Shown here one piece after another: positions 1 through 10,839 of a stretch of 64,000 bases of DNA. This stretch comes from Euphorbia lathyris (taxonomy: Eukaryota; Streptophyta; Magnoliopsida; Malpighiales; Euphorbiaceae), in contig NC_088917.1 in NCBI RefSeq assembly GCF_963576675.1, positions 10,072,001 to 10,136,000 of the forward strand. The letters run 5' to 3'. The position numbers were made by a program, and so were the translations under genes. The notes below the pieces were generated by a model, which saw only the letters and a list, made by a program, of their open reading frames with translations, made no database searches and was not told the DNA's origin. Position 1 is the first letter of the stretch. Every line of letters begins with the position of its first letter.

Positions 1-31
1 AATGAAAACTACAAAGCAATACATAACGAGC

Positions 32-3000
32 CTAATACGGAGGAAAGTCCCAATAGTCCTCAAAATCTCTTAGGTGTGATGCCCGCTCCGCAGATAGTGC
101 CTCCTCGGCAGCACGCGCTCTCTCATCAGAAACTCGCGCTCTCTCATCAGAAACTCATGCTCTCTCATCAGCAGCTCGTGCTCTCTCCTCTGCAGCAAGG
201 CATCTGATCGACTCATCACGCGCCCTCTCCTCGACGGCAAGGCGACCCTCAGTCTCCCGTCACATCACCCCTGACCAGTGGTCGTTCCTCTCTTGATACA
301 CATGACCAACTCGGGCATCAGCTTCCCGCACTGCTCACTCTGTCTCCGCTCATGGGCATGAAGATCACTCTATAAAAAAAAAAACAGATAAGAGGCAGCA
401 TAGGCAAAAACATAAATCATACATACATGCATACATTTCACTACACTAAAGTACAGTAATGATACATACCAGGTGGTCGGTGCAGCGCAAGCTGAGGCGA
501 TCTCGTAGGAAGCCGGATAGATCCACGTAGTCTATACAGGTCTCCCTAGTGGTCAGTGAAGCGTCCGAGGGATCAAACGGGACCCTCGAGGAGAAGATAG
601 GAGGGGCCGCCTCAAATCCCGCATAAGGTGTCCCAGACTCATCATAGCGGATCGTAGCATAATCCCTCCCGTAGCCTGGTATAGGCACGCCTATGGACGA
701 TCTCTCCGGTCGGGCTGCGCTGGAGGACTCGCCGACGAAGTAGGGCTGCTCGCGCGCTGGTGTCTGAGTCTGAGTGCCATCAAAAAAATCAGATAAGTGG
801 GCACTCCTCCAAGATCCCTCCTGCAAAAAAAAAAACACACAATAAAACCTCCGAGCATATCGTGAATAAAATGAAGGGGAAACGGAATCACTTACCGGAA
901 CCTCCTCCTAACCGAAGACTTCCGCGATAGCCTCCCTCGAAAACACGTCCGTCACCGGATCTACCTCCATCGCTGTCGCCGGGGCATCCCTCGCGCTCAG
1001 TAAAGTAGACAAGTAAGGCTCGCGGCCCCCAGCGTGAATCCACACCGCTCTACCAACATACCTACGGGTCAGGTCCCGACGAATGACCGATAAAGGCAGG
1101 GTCCGCACCGCGAACATGGAGATGGGGATCTCACCCGGCGTCCAATGAGCGTCTCTAACCCCGGTAATGCCTCGATCCCCTAGATACCACGCCCGCACGT
1201 AGGGGCCGGTGAGAACACACTGCTGCTCCTGGATCATCGACACGTATGCATACTCAGGGCCGAAGTCGAGGTCATCCCACCTGAACTGAATCTAAAGCAA
1301 AATACACAAAGAGAAAGTCAGAAAGGCTCAAACCAAAATCTGGTACGATGGGGCAAAATCTACCTGACTCAGGGTCAGTGAGTCGATCCGATCCAGAAGC
1401 TGCGACACTGTCCGACTCCTCTCAGCGCTCAAGTCGAAGTCCCTCCATCGAGTCATAAATGGGGGCCTCGGCACTCTCGGTCGAGGTCGAGACCGGCTAG
1501 GAAGGATGTGTCTCTCGTATGCCCACACCTGCGGTAAAAACAAGGACTAGGAGTGTGAAAAATGCGAAAAAGATAAGACGGATAAGTCAAGAAGGCGTCA
1601 CGTACCAGCAGAGCAAAGGTATAACCACCGAAGTCCTTGCGCTTCCGGCAAGTCAGATCCAAAAACTTGTAAAGAAAGGCTAAGCCTGCCCCCGCCCAAT
1701 CGTAGGAAGCCGCTGCATCCAAATCGCTGAGCGCCTGAATGAGGCCCGCATGTACCTTCCCGCCCTTCGTGCGGAAAATCATCTCACTCATAGCGTATAC
1801 CAAGAAGCTACGAACCGCCAAGTCGGTAGCGTCAGTCTCGCAGAAATCCCGTCTACTCAAGAGGCTAGCAGTGGAAATAAATTTCGCCGGAGTAGATTTG
1901 GCGCATAGAGGAACTCCCGGTCCAATCAAGGCAGCAAGCCTAGCAGGGTCGACCCGCGATCGCATCATACCAAAATGAAAAGGGACGGGAGTGTTGCTCC
2001 CTCGCAATCCGGTCAATAGCGAAAAATCTCGAGGCGAGATGGTCATCTCCCCAAAGGAAAGGTGGAAGGTGTGGGTCGAGTCAACCCACCGCTCACACAG
2101 GGCCCGTAGGCCAAAAGGATCACACACCCCGTTGGTGCGGGGCAGCGCTGCAATAAAGGATCCGAAGCCCAACTCCTGCACACGGGCTCTCGCCGTGGCA
2201 CCTAGCCTATCATACCATGAGAGAACCTCGACGGTGGTCCCCGAAATCTCAATGAACTAAAAAGGAACAAGATAAGAAAATTTAAATACAGCTCCTAAAG
2301 CATGCAATTGAAAAGAACGCGTTAAGACTAGGTATTCTTTCATTTTCTAACCTAGAGACATCCGGTCAGTTAGGACCAATTTTCTGTAAAAATCTCTCAT
2401 GTAGGGTCCTTCACGTAAGGTTGAGTCAATTCTTTGATCCACTCTCGCCTGCGGTGACGAGGAGCGTAGATTAGGTTTTACTATTCACGTACGTTAACGG
2501 GCATTAGGTAAGTTTTTACTATTCACGTCGTTTCACTATTCACGTGCATTAGCTAAGTTTTTACTATTCACGTGCACTATTCACGTTTTTACTATTCACG
2601 TTCTACTATTCACGTGCATTAGCTAAGTTTTTACTATTCACGTTGTCACTATTCACGTGCACTATTCACGTTTTTACTATTCACGTGCATTAGCTAAGTT
2701 TTTACTATTCACGTGCATTAGCTAAGTTTTTACTATTCACGTGCATTAGCTAAGTTTTTACTATTCACGTGTACTATTCACGTTTTTACTATTCACGTGC
2801 ATTAGCTAAGTTTTTACTATTCACGTGCATTATTCACGTTTTTACTATTCACGTGCACTATTTATGTTTTTACTATTCACATCGTTTTTACTGTTAACAT
2901 GCATAAATTCGTAGTGTACTATTCACATGCATATAGCGCGCATTCTTACAAAAACAAACAGGTGTTACGTGTAAATAAAGGAATTCACGTTTTCTAGCTA

Positions 3001-3217
3001 AAGTCCTCTAAGGCAGTCTAAGAGTTAGCATGCAAATCATGTTCGTATAGGAGTGCTAAAGCCTAGAGTCCAAATCAAATAAAAGTGAGAAACCACTTAC
3101 CTCGTTGCAGCGTGTCCTGCTCAAGTGTGTCGTAGGGTCGTGGAAGGTATCCACTCTATCCAGGTTTACATAAACCTCGTCCATGCCTCTGGTGCCATCC
3201 CATTCGTCTAAATCCAT
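32..3217 (-). pseudogene. Plant mobile domain (MAIN/PP7-long-form-like) accessory gene, spliced, broken
   Basis: Six exons can be joined by GT-AG introns, all in phase 0: 3101-3217, 1606-2256, 1364-1528, 896-1291, 470-820 and 32-369. Exon 1 begins MDLDEWDGTRGMDEVYVNL and ends at a GTAAGT donor. Exon 2 opens FIEISGTTVEVLSWYDRLG and carries the plant mobile domain signature (TFHLSFGEMTISPRDFSLLTGL). The C-terminal exon encodes a charged, probably coiled-coil repeat built on DERARV/EERARA. Breaks: an in-frame TAG at 908-910 five codons before the exon 4 donor, a frameshift in exon 6 near 270, and further stops in the repeat. Plant mobile domain proteins occur both as host genes (MAIN, MAIL1) and inside transposons; here the gene lies antisense between the expected pol position and the 3' LTR, so it is a transposon accessory gene. 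Its role is unknown. Confidence 0.75.
2460..2900. repeat. Tandem TACTATTCACGT / G-box repeat in accessory-gene intron 1
   Basis: A degenerate tandem array lies inside the first intron (2257-3100) of the antisense gene. The long unit is 28 bp (TTTTTACTATTCACGTGCAT followed by TAGCTAAG) and shorter units keep only TTTACTATTCACGT. At least ten copies create the palindrome CACGTG, the G-box bound by plant bZIP and bHLH factors. Whether it acts as an enhancer or is just a minisatellite cannot be told from the sequence. Confidence 0.8.
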
Positions 3218-3650
3218 CCCGAGAATAATTCAAATTGAAGTCTAGTGAGAGAAAGAGGAGAGAGAAGGTGTGGGGTTGAAATGAAACCCCACCACCTTAT
3301 ATAGGAAAAGGGAATGGCATTCCCGTAAATAGTAAAAAAAGTACGATTTGACATAAAGGTAAAAAGTAAATAATTAATTACCAGGTGCACAGACCTTCGA
3401 TTTGCAGTCCGTTTCAGCCTGCATTTCTCCCAGACAGTGACTAACATTGTCAAAACATCGATTCTAGACAACAGCTAATTTTTACAGAACAGTGACACCA
3501 GTCAAAATACAGACGACAGTCAACAGAAAAACAATCAGTAGTCTATTTCATTTCGGACTAAAACGTGTGCCCATCGAATCGTTGAGATGATAGCTCCAGT
3601 GAGAAAATACAGACAACAGTGTGGTAAGAAAATCCAGAAACAGCCCCCGC
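3218..3650. other. Leader and spacer of element B
   Basis: Contains the leader and TATA region of the antisense gene, then AT-rich sequence without a supportable gene. The stretch from 3587 leads into the minisatellite. Confidence 0.5.
3295..3303 (-). promoter_or_regulatory. TATA box of the antisense accessory gene in B
   Basis: On the minus strand the sequence reads TATATAAGG, 86 bp upstream of the ATG at 3217. The position is what is expected for a plant core promoter with a short leader. The gene is antisense to the LTR promoter, so it would need its own start. Activity is inferred. Confidence 0.5.
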
Positions 3651-5015
3651 TTTTTAGCGATTTGACTCACGGTCGCAGACCGGAGCCGCTTTTTAGCCAT
3701 TTGGCTCACGGTCGCAGACCGGAGTTGCTTTTGAGCCATTTGACTCACTGTCGCAGACCGGAGTTGCTTTTTAGCCATCTGACTCTCGGTCGCAGACCGA
3801 AGTTGCTTGTGAGCCATTTGACTCTCGGTCGCGGACCGAAGTTGCTTTTTAGCCATTTGACTCTCGGTCGCAGACCGAAGTTGCTTTTTAGCCATTTGAC
3901 TCTCGGTCGCAGACCGAAGTTGCTTTTGAGCCATTTGACTCTTGGTCGCAGACCGGAGTTGCTTTTTAGTCATCTGGCTCGTGGTCGCTGACCGGAGTTG
4001 CTTTTTAGCCATCTTCACCACAGTCGCAAATCAGGGTAGCTATTTAGCCATTATCCCCGTGATCTTGAAATAGGGTAGCTGTTTACCCATTATCCCCGCA
4101 ATCTTGAAATAGGGTAGCTGTTTAGCCATTATCCCCGCAATATTGAAATAGGGTAGCTGTTTAGCCATTATCCCCGCGATCTTGAAATAGGGTAGCTGTT
4201 TAGCCATTATCCCCGTGATCTTGAAATAGGGTAGCTGTTTAGCCATTATCCCCGCAATCTTGAAATAGGGTAGCTGTTTAGCCATTATCCCCATAGTCGT
4301 AAATCAGGGTAGCTGTTTAGCCATTATCCCCGCGATCTTGAAATAGGGTAGCTGTTTAGCCATTATCCCCGTGATCTTGAAACAGGGTAGCTATTTAGCC
4401 ATTATCCCCGCAATCTTGAAATAGGGTAGCTGTTTAGCCGTTATCCCCACAGTCGTAAATCAGGGTAGCTGTTTAGCCATTATCCCCGTGATCTTGAAAT
4501 AGGGTAGCTGTTTAGCCATTATCCCCGCAATCTTGAAATAGGGTAACTATTTAGCCATTATCCCCGCGATCTTAAAATAGGGTAGCTGTTTAGCCATTAT
4601 CCCCGCAATCACAAACTAGGGTAGCTATTTAGCCATTATCCCGACAGTCGTAAACCAGGGTAGCTGTTTAGCCATTATCCCCACGGTCGTAAACCAGGGT
4701 AGCTGTTTAGCCATCATCCCCACGGTCGTAAACCAGGGTAGCTGTTTAGCCATCATCCCGGCAGTCGTAAACCAGGGTAGCTGTTTAGCCATTATCCCCG
4801 CAGTCGTAAACCAGGGTAGCTGTTTAGCCATCATCCCCGCAATCTTAAAATAGGGTAGCTATTTAGCCATTATCCCCGCAGTCGTAAATCAGGATAGCTA
4901 TTTAGCCATTATCCCCGCAATCTTGAAATAGGGTAGCTGTTTAGCCATTATCCCCGCAGTCGTAAACTAGGGTAGCTATTTAGCCACTATCCCCGCGGTC
5001 GTGAACTAGGGTGCA
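3651..5015. repeat. 39-bp minisatellite, 35 units, in B 3' region
   Basis: The array is 1365 bp, exactly 35 x 39 bp, and the register holds wherever I checked it (units start at 3651, 3690, 4002, 4041, 4080, 4587 and 4977). Each unit starts with a TTTAGCCAT-type core. The first nine units form one subfamily with GGTCGCAGACCG, a 12-bp near-palindrome; from unit 10 on the unit changes to TAGCCATTATCCCCGC plus CTTGAAATAGGGTAGC or GTCGTAAACCAGGGTAGC. Because 39 is a multiple of three, long spurious frames open on both strands (MAKKQLRSATESQ or MAKQLPYFKIAGI repeats). Tandem arrays at this place, before the 3' LTR, are typical of Tat/Ogre elements and can seed satellites. Confidence 0.9.
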
Positions 5016-5200
5016 GCCCGAAGCAGAGTCTGATGCAGTCAGAGAGCAACGCCGGAGCGTGCAGCGCAAAGGTCAGGTATGTTTCCTCCTACTCGTTACG
5101 TGTCTTTTACTTTTATATGTTTTATATTGCATGTGTTACGTTAGCAAAAAACGTTTTCAAACCACACACATCACTGTCAAAATAGAAAAGTAGGGGCAAC
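5016..5200 (+). other. Spacer and polypurine tract before 3' LTR of B
   Basis: Non-repetitive spacer ending in a purine-rich tract (AAAATAGAAAAGTAGGGG, then CAAC) that directly abuts the TG of the LTR. The orientation of this tract sets element B on the plus strand. Confidence 0.6.
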
Positions 5201-5656
5201 TGTAGACACCGAGTCGGAGGACCTGTGACGAAAACCTAAAACAAGACGGTCGAAGCGATTGATTCCGGAAGTTTTGAAAAATATATAAAGAATAATAAGC
5301 TGAGAAAAATTAACGACACGGCACGGGCACGCAACGGCATCCCGCACGCGAACGACGATGGTCGAACGCCCGCTTGACGGCTCGAGACGTGCGCGCGGCG
5401 TCCGTCGGACGCACCGCGAGTGGCACGCTCTCGACGTCCGAGCAATGCCTGGGACCGTTGGCGATGCGCGCCCTCGTGGGCCGTTGAGCACACGTGCCTG
5501 ACAGTGCGTGGCGTGCGTTCGGCGGCCGCGACGTGCGAGCGTCTGGCTGCGCGGAACGCGCGCTCAGTGGCCACGGAGTGCACACGTCCGACGGCGCGGG
5601 GCACGCCCCGAGGGTCGCCGGGCGGGCACCCAACCACGTCGGGCGAACGCCCAACG

Positions 5657-5848
5657 CGTCGGGCGGACGCCCGACGAGGGTTGGGCGCGGGCGCCCAACC
5701 TCGCGTTGGGCGCTCGCCCAACGCCGTTGGGCGATCGCCCAACATTGTTGGGCGGCCGCCCAACAAGGTTGGGCGGTAGCCCAACACTAGGTTGGGCGGC
5801 CGCCCAACCACAATGGGCGACGCCCAATTTTTTTTGGGCGTCGCCCAT
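5657..5848. repeat. Palindrome array upstream of the LTR promoter of B
   Basis: Successive near-perfect 18-bp palindromes GTTGGGCG-NN-CGCCCAAC start at 5705, 5726, 5747 and 5768, exactly 21 bp apart. Neighbours lie at 5657, 5680, 5791, 5813 and 5835 with slightly different spacing. The copy at 5658 carries matching changes in both arms (GTCGGG and CCCGAC), so the symmetry is kept. The array ends about 20 bp before the TATA box. It opens several spurious long frames. Confidence 0.9.
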
Positions 5849-5868
5849 TGTTCCGGGATCCATTTCCC

Positions 5869-5877
5869 TATATAAGG
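5869..5877 (+). promoter_or_regulatory. TATA box of the B LTR
   Basis: TATATAAGG follows the palindrome array in the element's sense orientation and precedes a GA-rich leader, the layout of an LTR core promoter (U3/R border about 30 bp downstream). Confidence 0.65.
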
Positions 5878-8228
5878 GCACGGATCCCAAGGTGAAGGAG
5901 AGGCCTTTTTAAGGGAGGAAAAACTTTCTCACTCTAAACATTTTTAGAGAGAGAGAGAGTGGATTTTTTTTGAGAAAAATATTTTTTTTTCTCAAAAATT
6001 CCGAATTTCCTAAGTTCAATTTTTACTAAATTTTTATTAAAATCGGGAGCTCGCGGTTCGTGGAATCAATCGGCTTCGACTGTCAAATACCGAATCAAAG
6101 GTATTATCCGAGGACTAGACTCTTTATTTTATTTATTTCTCTCCTTCTATTTATTTTTTTTATGCTATAGTTTTTATTCCTTTAGTCATTTATTTATTTT
6201 GTCACGTTTTATTTAGTTAGCGTATTTATTTAATTTTCGCTTCGTGTTAAATAAAATTCGGTTTTGTTTTAAAATAAAAACCTCGTTATGGATATCCCAA
6301 TACGAACCGTGATCCGATAAAAAGGTAGTTCGGGTATCGAAAATGTTGTAATTATAAGTTTTTGATTTAAAAGAGGTTTCCAAATAACGTTTTAAAATAA
6401 AAACATCGTTTTAGGAACTTCCGTTTTCGACTATGATCCATCTTTGGTAGTTCGGAAGTCCAAAACGATTGAATTAGATTTAATTTAATGCTTTTGAACA
6501 AATCTGGAAAATGTTGGAGTGCTGCTGTAATTTGCCAATTCTGTCACTAAAGGCTGTTTACCGACGGATTTTCCGTCGGTAAATCTGCCAAAATGTAAAA
6601 AATATCATTTCGGTCCCTTTTTCTTAACTTTTAGACTTTTAAGCCTTAGTATATATATATATGATTATATAATATATTCTTTTCAAATTGTTTTAAAACT
6701 TTAACATATATAATTATTTTAGGAGATTGGTATTCCATTTTTATTCTAATTTTTTATATATATACATATTACTTTCTTTTTTTTATTATTCATTTAAATT
6801 ACATTAAATTCTATTGTAAATGTTATTTACTTGGGCGTTTTGGGAGATAATTAGTAGATATTGGGGGATGAACATATAGTCTTTTTGACATTAGGATTAT
6901 ATTAGTTATGTATATATATAGTTTTGGGGTATATTTGGGTTATCTTAATTATTGTTAAATAAAATTATTTTGAGTGATAAATGCTATTTTCTTATTTATG
7001 AATTTCATTCACTATTTTCTTATGTTTAAAGTATAAATATATTATTTTTATTATTCTTTCTTATATATGTATTAGATAGTATATTTTCTTTTACTCTTAT
7101 TTTATGTCTTTTGGGCTAAAATGTGTAAATATATATCTATATTATTTTCTTTATTTCTTTTGGTCATTTATAAGTCCATGTTTCAAATGGGCTTCACTTG
7201 GAAAAATTAATTTTTGGGCCTAAATGGATTTGTTAATGTAATTATAATAAGTGGAGAGTCCATTAAATAAGTGGGAAAAATAAATCACAAAAAAAAAAGA
7301 GTTTTCAAATTGAATTATTTAAACTAATGTTTTTTTGTAATGTAAATAAATAGAGGCATTCTTGTTAATATTTCAAACCGTCTTCAAAATATCACGTTTT
7401 AAAACCTTAGCCTGTTCCAACGACGGATTAAGCGAACATTGTAATTAAAATCGTTTTCTTGGCAAATAATAGAGTTTTGAACCATTTCCTTAAAGAATTT
7501 GTACAAAGTAAAATTGACTTGTATGTTTAACCACGTTTTCTCATTAAAGGTTTTTATCTCAAACGTTTTCAAATATTCGAGTCGTTCCAACGGCGATTCG
7601 AGTGAACTTCATCAAACGGGGTTTTGAAACGCACCCTAATCGTTCCAACGGCGATTAAGGTGCGAACCATGTAAATAAATCCGTTTTGGGGAAATAAGTT
7701 AATGTAGAATAAGCACACGACATAATATTTAACACGGTTGTAAATAAACCACTTCTTTCTTCCCCCTCTCTGTGTATGTATAAACATAAATGGGTGATTC
7801 TTTACTGGTGTGGCTTTTCAATATCATATGCTCAAAACGGTTTCTAAAAAGCGAAAGAAAAGAGTTTCAAATGAATTTTAAACTTAAAGAAGTATACGAT
7901 TAGTCCGTTATCGCCTAACATGCTGAGTAGGAGGTCGGTGGTTCATAACCGGGCGATGTCGGGGTGCCTAGTAGCCTTTCTCCGGAAAGGAGCTAGCCTT
8001 CTCGGCTCGTACCTAAGTTTCCCGAACCCACACCGGTCTCCCGCAAGGGATCGGTGTTCATTTTCCCATTCGTGGGTGGCGACTCTTCCATATCTCCGAG
8101 CTCCGGTCCTGCCGAGCAGCTTGATTCCACGATTGGTTGCTTTCGGCGCCAATCACCGCTTACGTCGCCATGAGGTTGTCCACCCCCCGGTCCGCCCGGG
8201 AGATTAGGCCACGGCACCTCGTCTAACA

Positions 8229-8617
8229 GCTGTCTAGTGTCTTGGTTTAGTAAGAAGTAATCGTCAGTGTCCCTGTCAACAACTGAAGCTGAGTACATTG
8301 CTGCTGGAAGCTGTGTGGCACAAGTCCTATGGATTAAGCAACAGCTGGAGGATGATGGAGTACAAACAGAAACAATCGAAGTCAAATGCGACAACAAGAG
8401 TGCCATTGACTTATCCAAAAATCCAATCCAACACAGCAGAATGAAGCATGTCAACATAAGGCATCACTTCATCAGAGATCATGTACTCAAGGGTGAGATC
8501 AAGCTGACCTATGTTCCAATCGATGAACAACTTGCAGATATCTTCACGAAGCTATTGGCTCGTGAGCAGTTTAACATACTAAGGGAAGCTATCGGTATGT
8601 CTAATCCTCTTCAATAG
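8229..8617 (+). pseudogene. Element A pol tail: copia RNase H
   Basis: Encodes the C-terminal RNase H of a copia polyprotein: SCLVSWFSKK, then an in-frame TAA at 8258-8260 where element D has CAG, then SLSTTEAEYIAAGSC, VKCDNKSAIDLSKNP and the typical ending LADIFTK...NILREAIGMSNPLQ. The upstream pol is cut off by insertion of element B. It aligns almost residue for residue with the D pol tail (18989-19500), so both belong to one Sirevirus family. Confidence 0.85.
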
Positions 8618-8999
8618 ATTTCTGCGCCTAAATAAATGTTGAGTGATTATTACATGCTGAGTGATTATTGCTTGATATGTAACTAACACATGCTAAGCTA
8701 ACATGTATGATATATATCACTTTATGCTGAGTAGACATATATGTTGAGTGATTACTATATGCTGAGTTACTAAGCATACAAAAAATTCCTTCTGCGCAAA
8801 ACTGAGCACTTAGAACTTCAAACGGTATTCTAGATGCTGAGTAAAGCCACTTGCACAATAAATGCTAGCACGCGCGTTAAATAGCCACCTAGGATGACGT
8901 AAGCGTAATAAATAGAAAACACATGCGCCGAATGTGTCATAAATGCCAGAGATAATGGTCGATTGATCAACTCGAGGTGAAACCGCCATTCTGACCTAT
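8618..8999 (+). promoter_or_regulatory. Conserved pol-env intergenic block of element A
   Basis: No gene. Positions 8869-8950 hold a stretch also present in element D (reverse strand about 18695-18775): ATAGCCACCTAGGATGACGT, then AATGTGTCATAAATGCCAG. It includes TGACGTAAG, an as-1/CRE-type bZIP site. Conservation of this non-coding block in two diverged copies, ahead of a TATA box and the env-like ATG, points to a promoter. Solo LTR C1 has split it from its TATA box. Confidence 0.55.
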
Positions 9000-9544
9000 T
9001 GATAGGGGTCAAAAACCCCTATCTTTTAGTACGGTTTTAGAGACGATTTTGTATCTTTTATTTTCTTTTTATTTACTTTAATAGTAATTTATTATTGTTT
9101 TGTCAATTTTATGTTTTTAAATTACTTTTTAGCTTTTTATTAAATATTCCTAACTTTTGTCAAGTATTTTGTCACTTTTAGTAAATTAATCTCTATTTGT
9201 TATTTTGAGCTTTATCTGTACCCAAAATTAAGAAATTAACCTACCAAAAATAAATCAAATTTGACTTGGTAATTAAAAAGGATTTTTGGTAGTATAATTA
9301 ATTAATTTTGGGTGAATTATCTAAATAATATTTTATGAGATTATGTGCAGATTTTTAGAGGTAAACGTGGAGATTTTTAAGGATCGGAATAAAGGACCCA
9401 CTCAGCGCATCAAATTCAAATAAAAGTCATTCAGAATATTTTGGCAGATTTTTAGGGATTGTCTTTGGGCTTTTTGTATTTAATTAATTAGATTTTTTAT
9501 CCCCAAAGATAAATTAGTTTTTATTAAATAATAATTGGAGAGTT

Positions 9545-9725
9545 ATTTTTCCATTAGAATAGCTTTTTATTAATTAGTCTTTCGGTAGGAAAGCTTTTTA
9601 TTGATTAGTCTTTCATTAGGAAAGCTTTTTATTAATTAGTCTTTCATTAGGAAAACTTTTTATTAATTAGTCTTTCATTAGGAAAGCTTTTTATTAATTA
9701 GTTTTCCATTAGGAATAGGTTTTAG
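9545..9725. repeat. 31-bp tandem repeat in C1
   Basis: About six units built on TTAGTCTTTCATTAGGAAAG plus CTTTTTATTAA, with few differences between the central copies. Confidence 0.75.
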
Positions 9726-10408
9726 TTTTTCATTATAAATAGTTCCATTTGTTAGGAATTATGGTCATCTTTCATTATTTGTAAATTACCTTAGCTTTCC
9801 CCTTGAATTTCCTCTCCATCTCCTCCATCTTCTTCGACATCCATTGAAGCTCCTTCAAAGCTGTTCTCGAGGAATATTCAAGGTCCGTCCTTAAGACCTA
9901 GGAAGTCGATTGCAGAGTAGACAGGTTCCTTGAAAGGGATTTTCGTATCTCCTTTTACTTTACTTTGTTTGTACTCTTTGATACAATCTATGAATCCTAG
10001 GCTAATTGTATACTGTGACATTATCCTTCATCTTTAATAATACTTTAGCTCTTATTTTGTTCTATGCTTATTGATTTAATCTTTATCTTACGCTTTATTC
10101 AATTGGTTTAACTCATTCAAAAGCCCCAAAATCGAGTAGGCACATATTGTGAGCTGAATCTGACCTAGTCAGAGCCTAGGAGATTGACGACCTCTTACTT
10201 GATTAAGCCCAAATTGCTGAGCCTTAGACCTAGTTTCGGCCTTACAAGGGAATCACGCACTAGGAACTTCAGGAGGGTAAGTAGGGTTAATCGCCTTGAA
10301 TACAAGTGACTTAGATTAGGTTTTTAATCAATAGACCTAATAACCTAACTTCATTATTATCGTTCATACCATGTTCCTTCGGGTAATTGCATTAGTGAAA
10401 GATCAATT

Positions 10409-10528
10409 AGGAGTAGTTTAACTTAATTAGGAGTAGTTTAACTTAATTAGGCGTAGAATAACTTAGTTAGAACTAGTATAACTTAGCTAGGAGTAGCGTA
10501 ATTCAACCTAGGAGTAGATTAACTTAAG
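10409..10528. repeat. 20-bp tandem repeat near the 3' end of C1
   Basis: Units of AATTAGGAGTAGTTTAACTT recur every 20 bp with drift. The same array is found in the related solo LTR C2 (about 27177-27295, opposite strand), so it belongs to the family and was not a one-off slippage event. Confidence 0.7.
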
Positions 10529-10721
10529 AAAACAAACTCAAACCCCCCTAAGCCTAGATAACACCTGAGACCAAGTAATTCGATACTTGTGGTAAATAAG
10601 TCCTGTGGATTCGATACCTGGACTTTCCAGATTTATTACTTGATAACGACGGGGTACACTTATCCCTTAATGAGTCTTCTTCACCGAAGGCGCATCACCT
10701 ATCAGATCAATTCAAAACGAC

Positions 10722-10730
10722 TATAAATAG
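10722..10730 (+). promoter_or_regulatory. TATA box upstream of the env-like ORF of A
   Basis: TATAAATAG lies 118 bp before the ATG at 10840. Element D has TATAAATA at the matching place. The conserved block 8869-8950 would lie a short way upstream if C1 were absent. Confidence 0.5.
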
Positions 10731-10839
10731 TGGATGATTTCCCACTAAACTCTCTTTACACTTGAAATCTTTGGCATTCAATTTCTCTCTCTCAAATCCC
10801 AAATCCTCTAAAACTCTCTCAAGAATCCTCAAGAACATC

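Larger units (their letters stand above)
1..8228 (+). mobile_element. Ty3/gypsy LTR retrotransposon B, Tat-like, 3' part
   Basis: This is the 3' part of a plus-strand LTR retrotransposon that runs off the left edge. In order the sequence shows an antisense spliced gene with a plant mobile domain (32-3217), a 39-bp minisatellite (3651-5015), a purine-rich tract ending at 5200, and a 3-kb LTR starting TGTAGACACC at 5201 and ending near GTCTAACA at 8228. Extra antisense ORFs and tandem-repeat 3' untranslated regions are known from the Tat/Ogre lineage of Ty3/gypsy, so I infer that lineage; no reverse transcriptase is in the window to prove it. It is inserted in the RNase H region of element A. 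The TSD cannot be checked because the 5' LTR is outside the window. Confidence 0.75.
5201..8228 (+). repeat. 3' LTR of element B (3.0 kb)
   Basis: Starts TGTAGACACC after the polypurine tract and ends near GTCTAACA, an imperfect inverted complement of the start, exactly where element A coding sequence resumes. It holds a GC-rich palindrome array (5657-5848), a TATA box at 5869, a T-rich leader, a long AT-rich middle, and a conserved-looking GC-rich tail (about 7915-8210). The right end is placed from the terminal complementarity and the resumption of A, so it could be off by a few bases. Confidence 0.7.
9000..10697 (+). mobile_element. Solo LTR C1 (Athila-like, 1698 bp)
   Basis: Begins TGATAGGGGTC, ends GGCGCATCA, and is flanked by CCTAT at 8995-8999 and 10698-10702. 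There is no internal region, so it is a solo LTR left by LTR-LTR recombination. The tail (GACGGGGTACACTTATCCC, GCGCATCA) is the usual Athila-type LTR end. It contains a 31-bp tandem repeat at about 9545-9725 and a 20-bp tandem repeat at about 10409-10528. It is the same family as C2. Confidence 0.85.

Noticed and set aside
3548..4834. Repetitive open frames (MAKKQLRSATESQ and MAKQLPYFKIAGI repeats)
   Set aside because: Produced by a 39-bp minisatellite whose unit is a multiple of three; frames are open on both strands and there is no start context or partner exon.
3651..5015. CRISPR-like array
   Set aside because: Units are contiguous with no unique spacers, the DNA is plant nuclear, and there are no cas genes.
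5236..5912. Six overlapping open frames of 98-191 codons on both strands
   Set aside because: They arise from the GC-rich palindrome array of the LTR, show low-complexity Arg/Pro/Gly composition and no recognisable domain.
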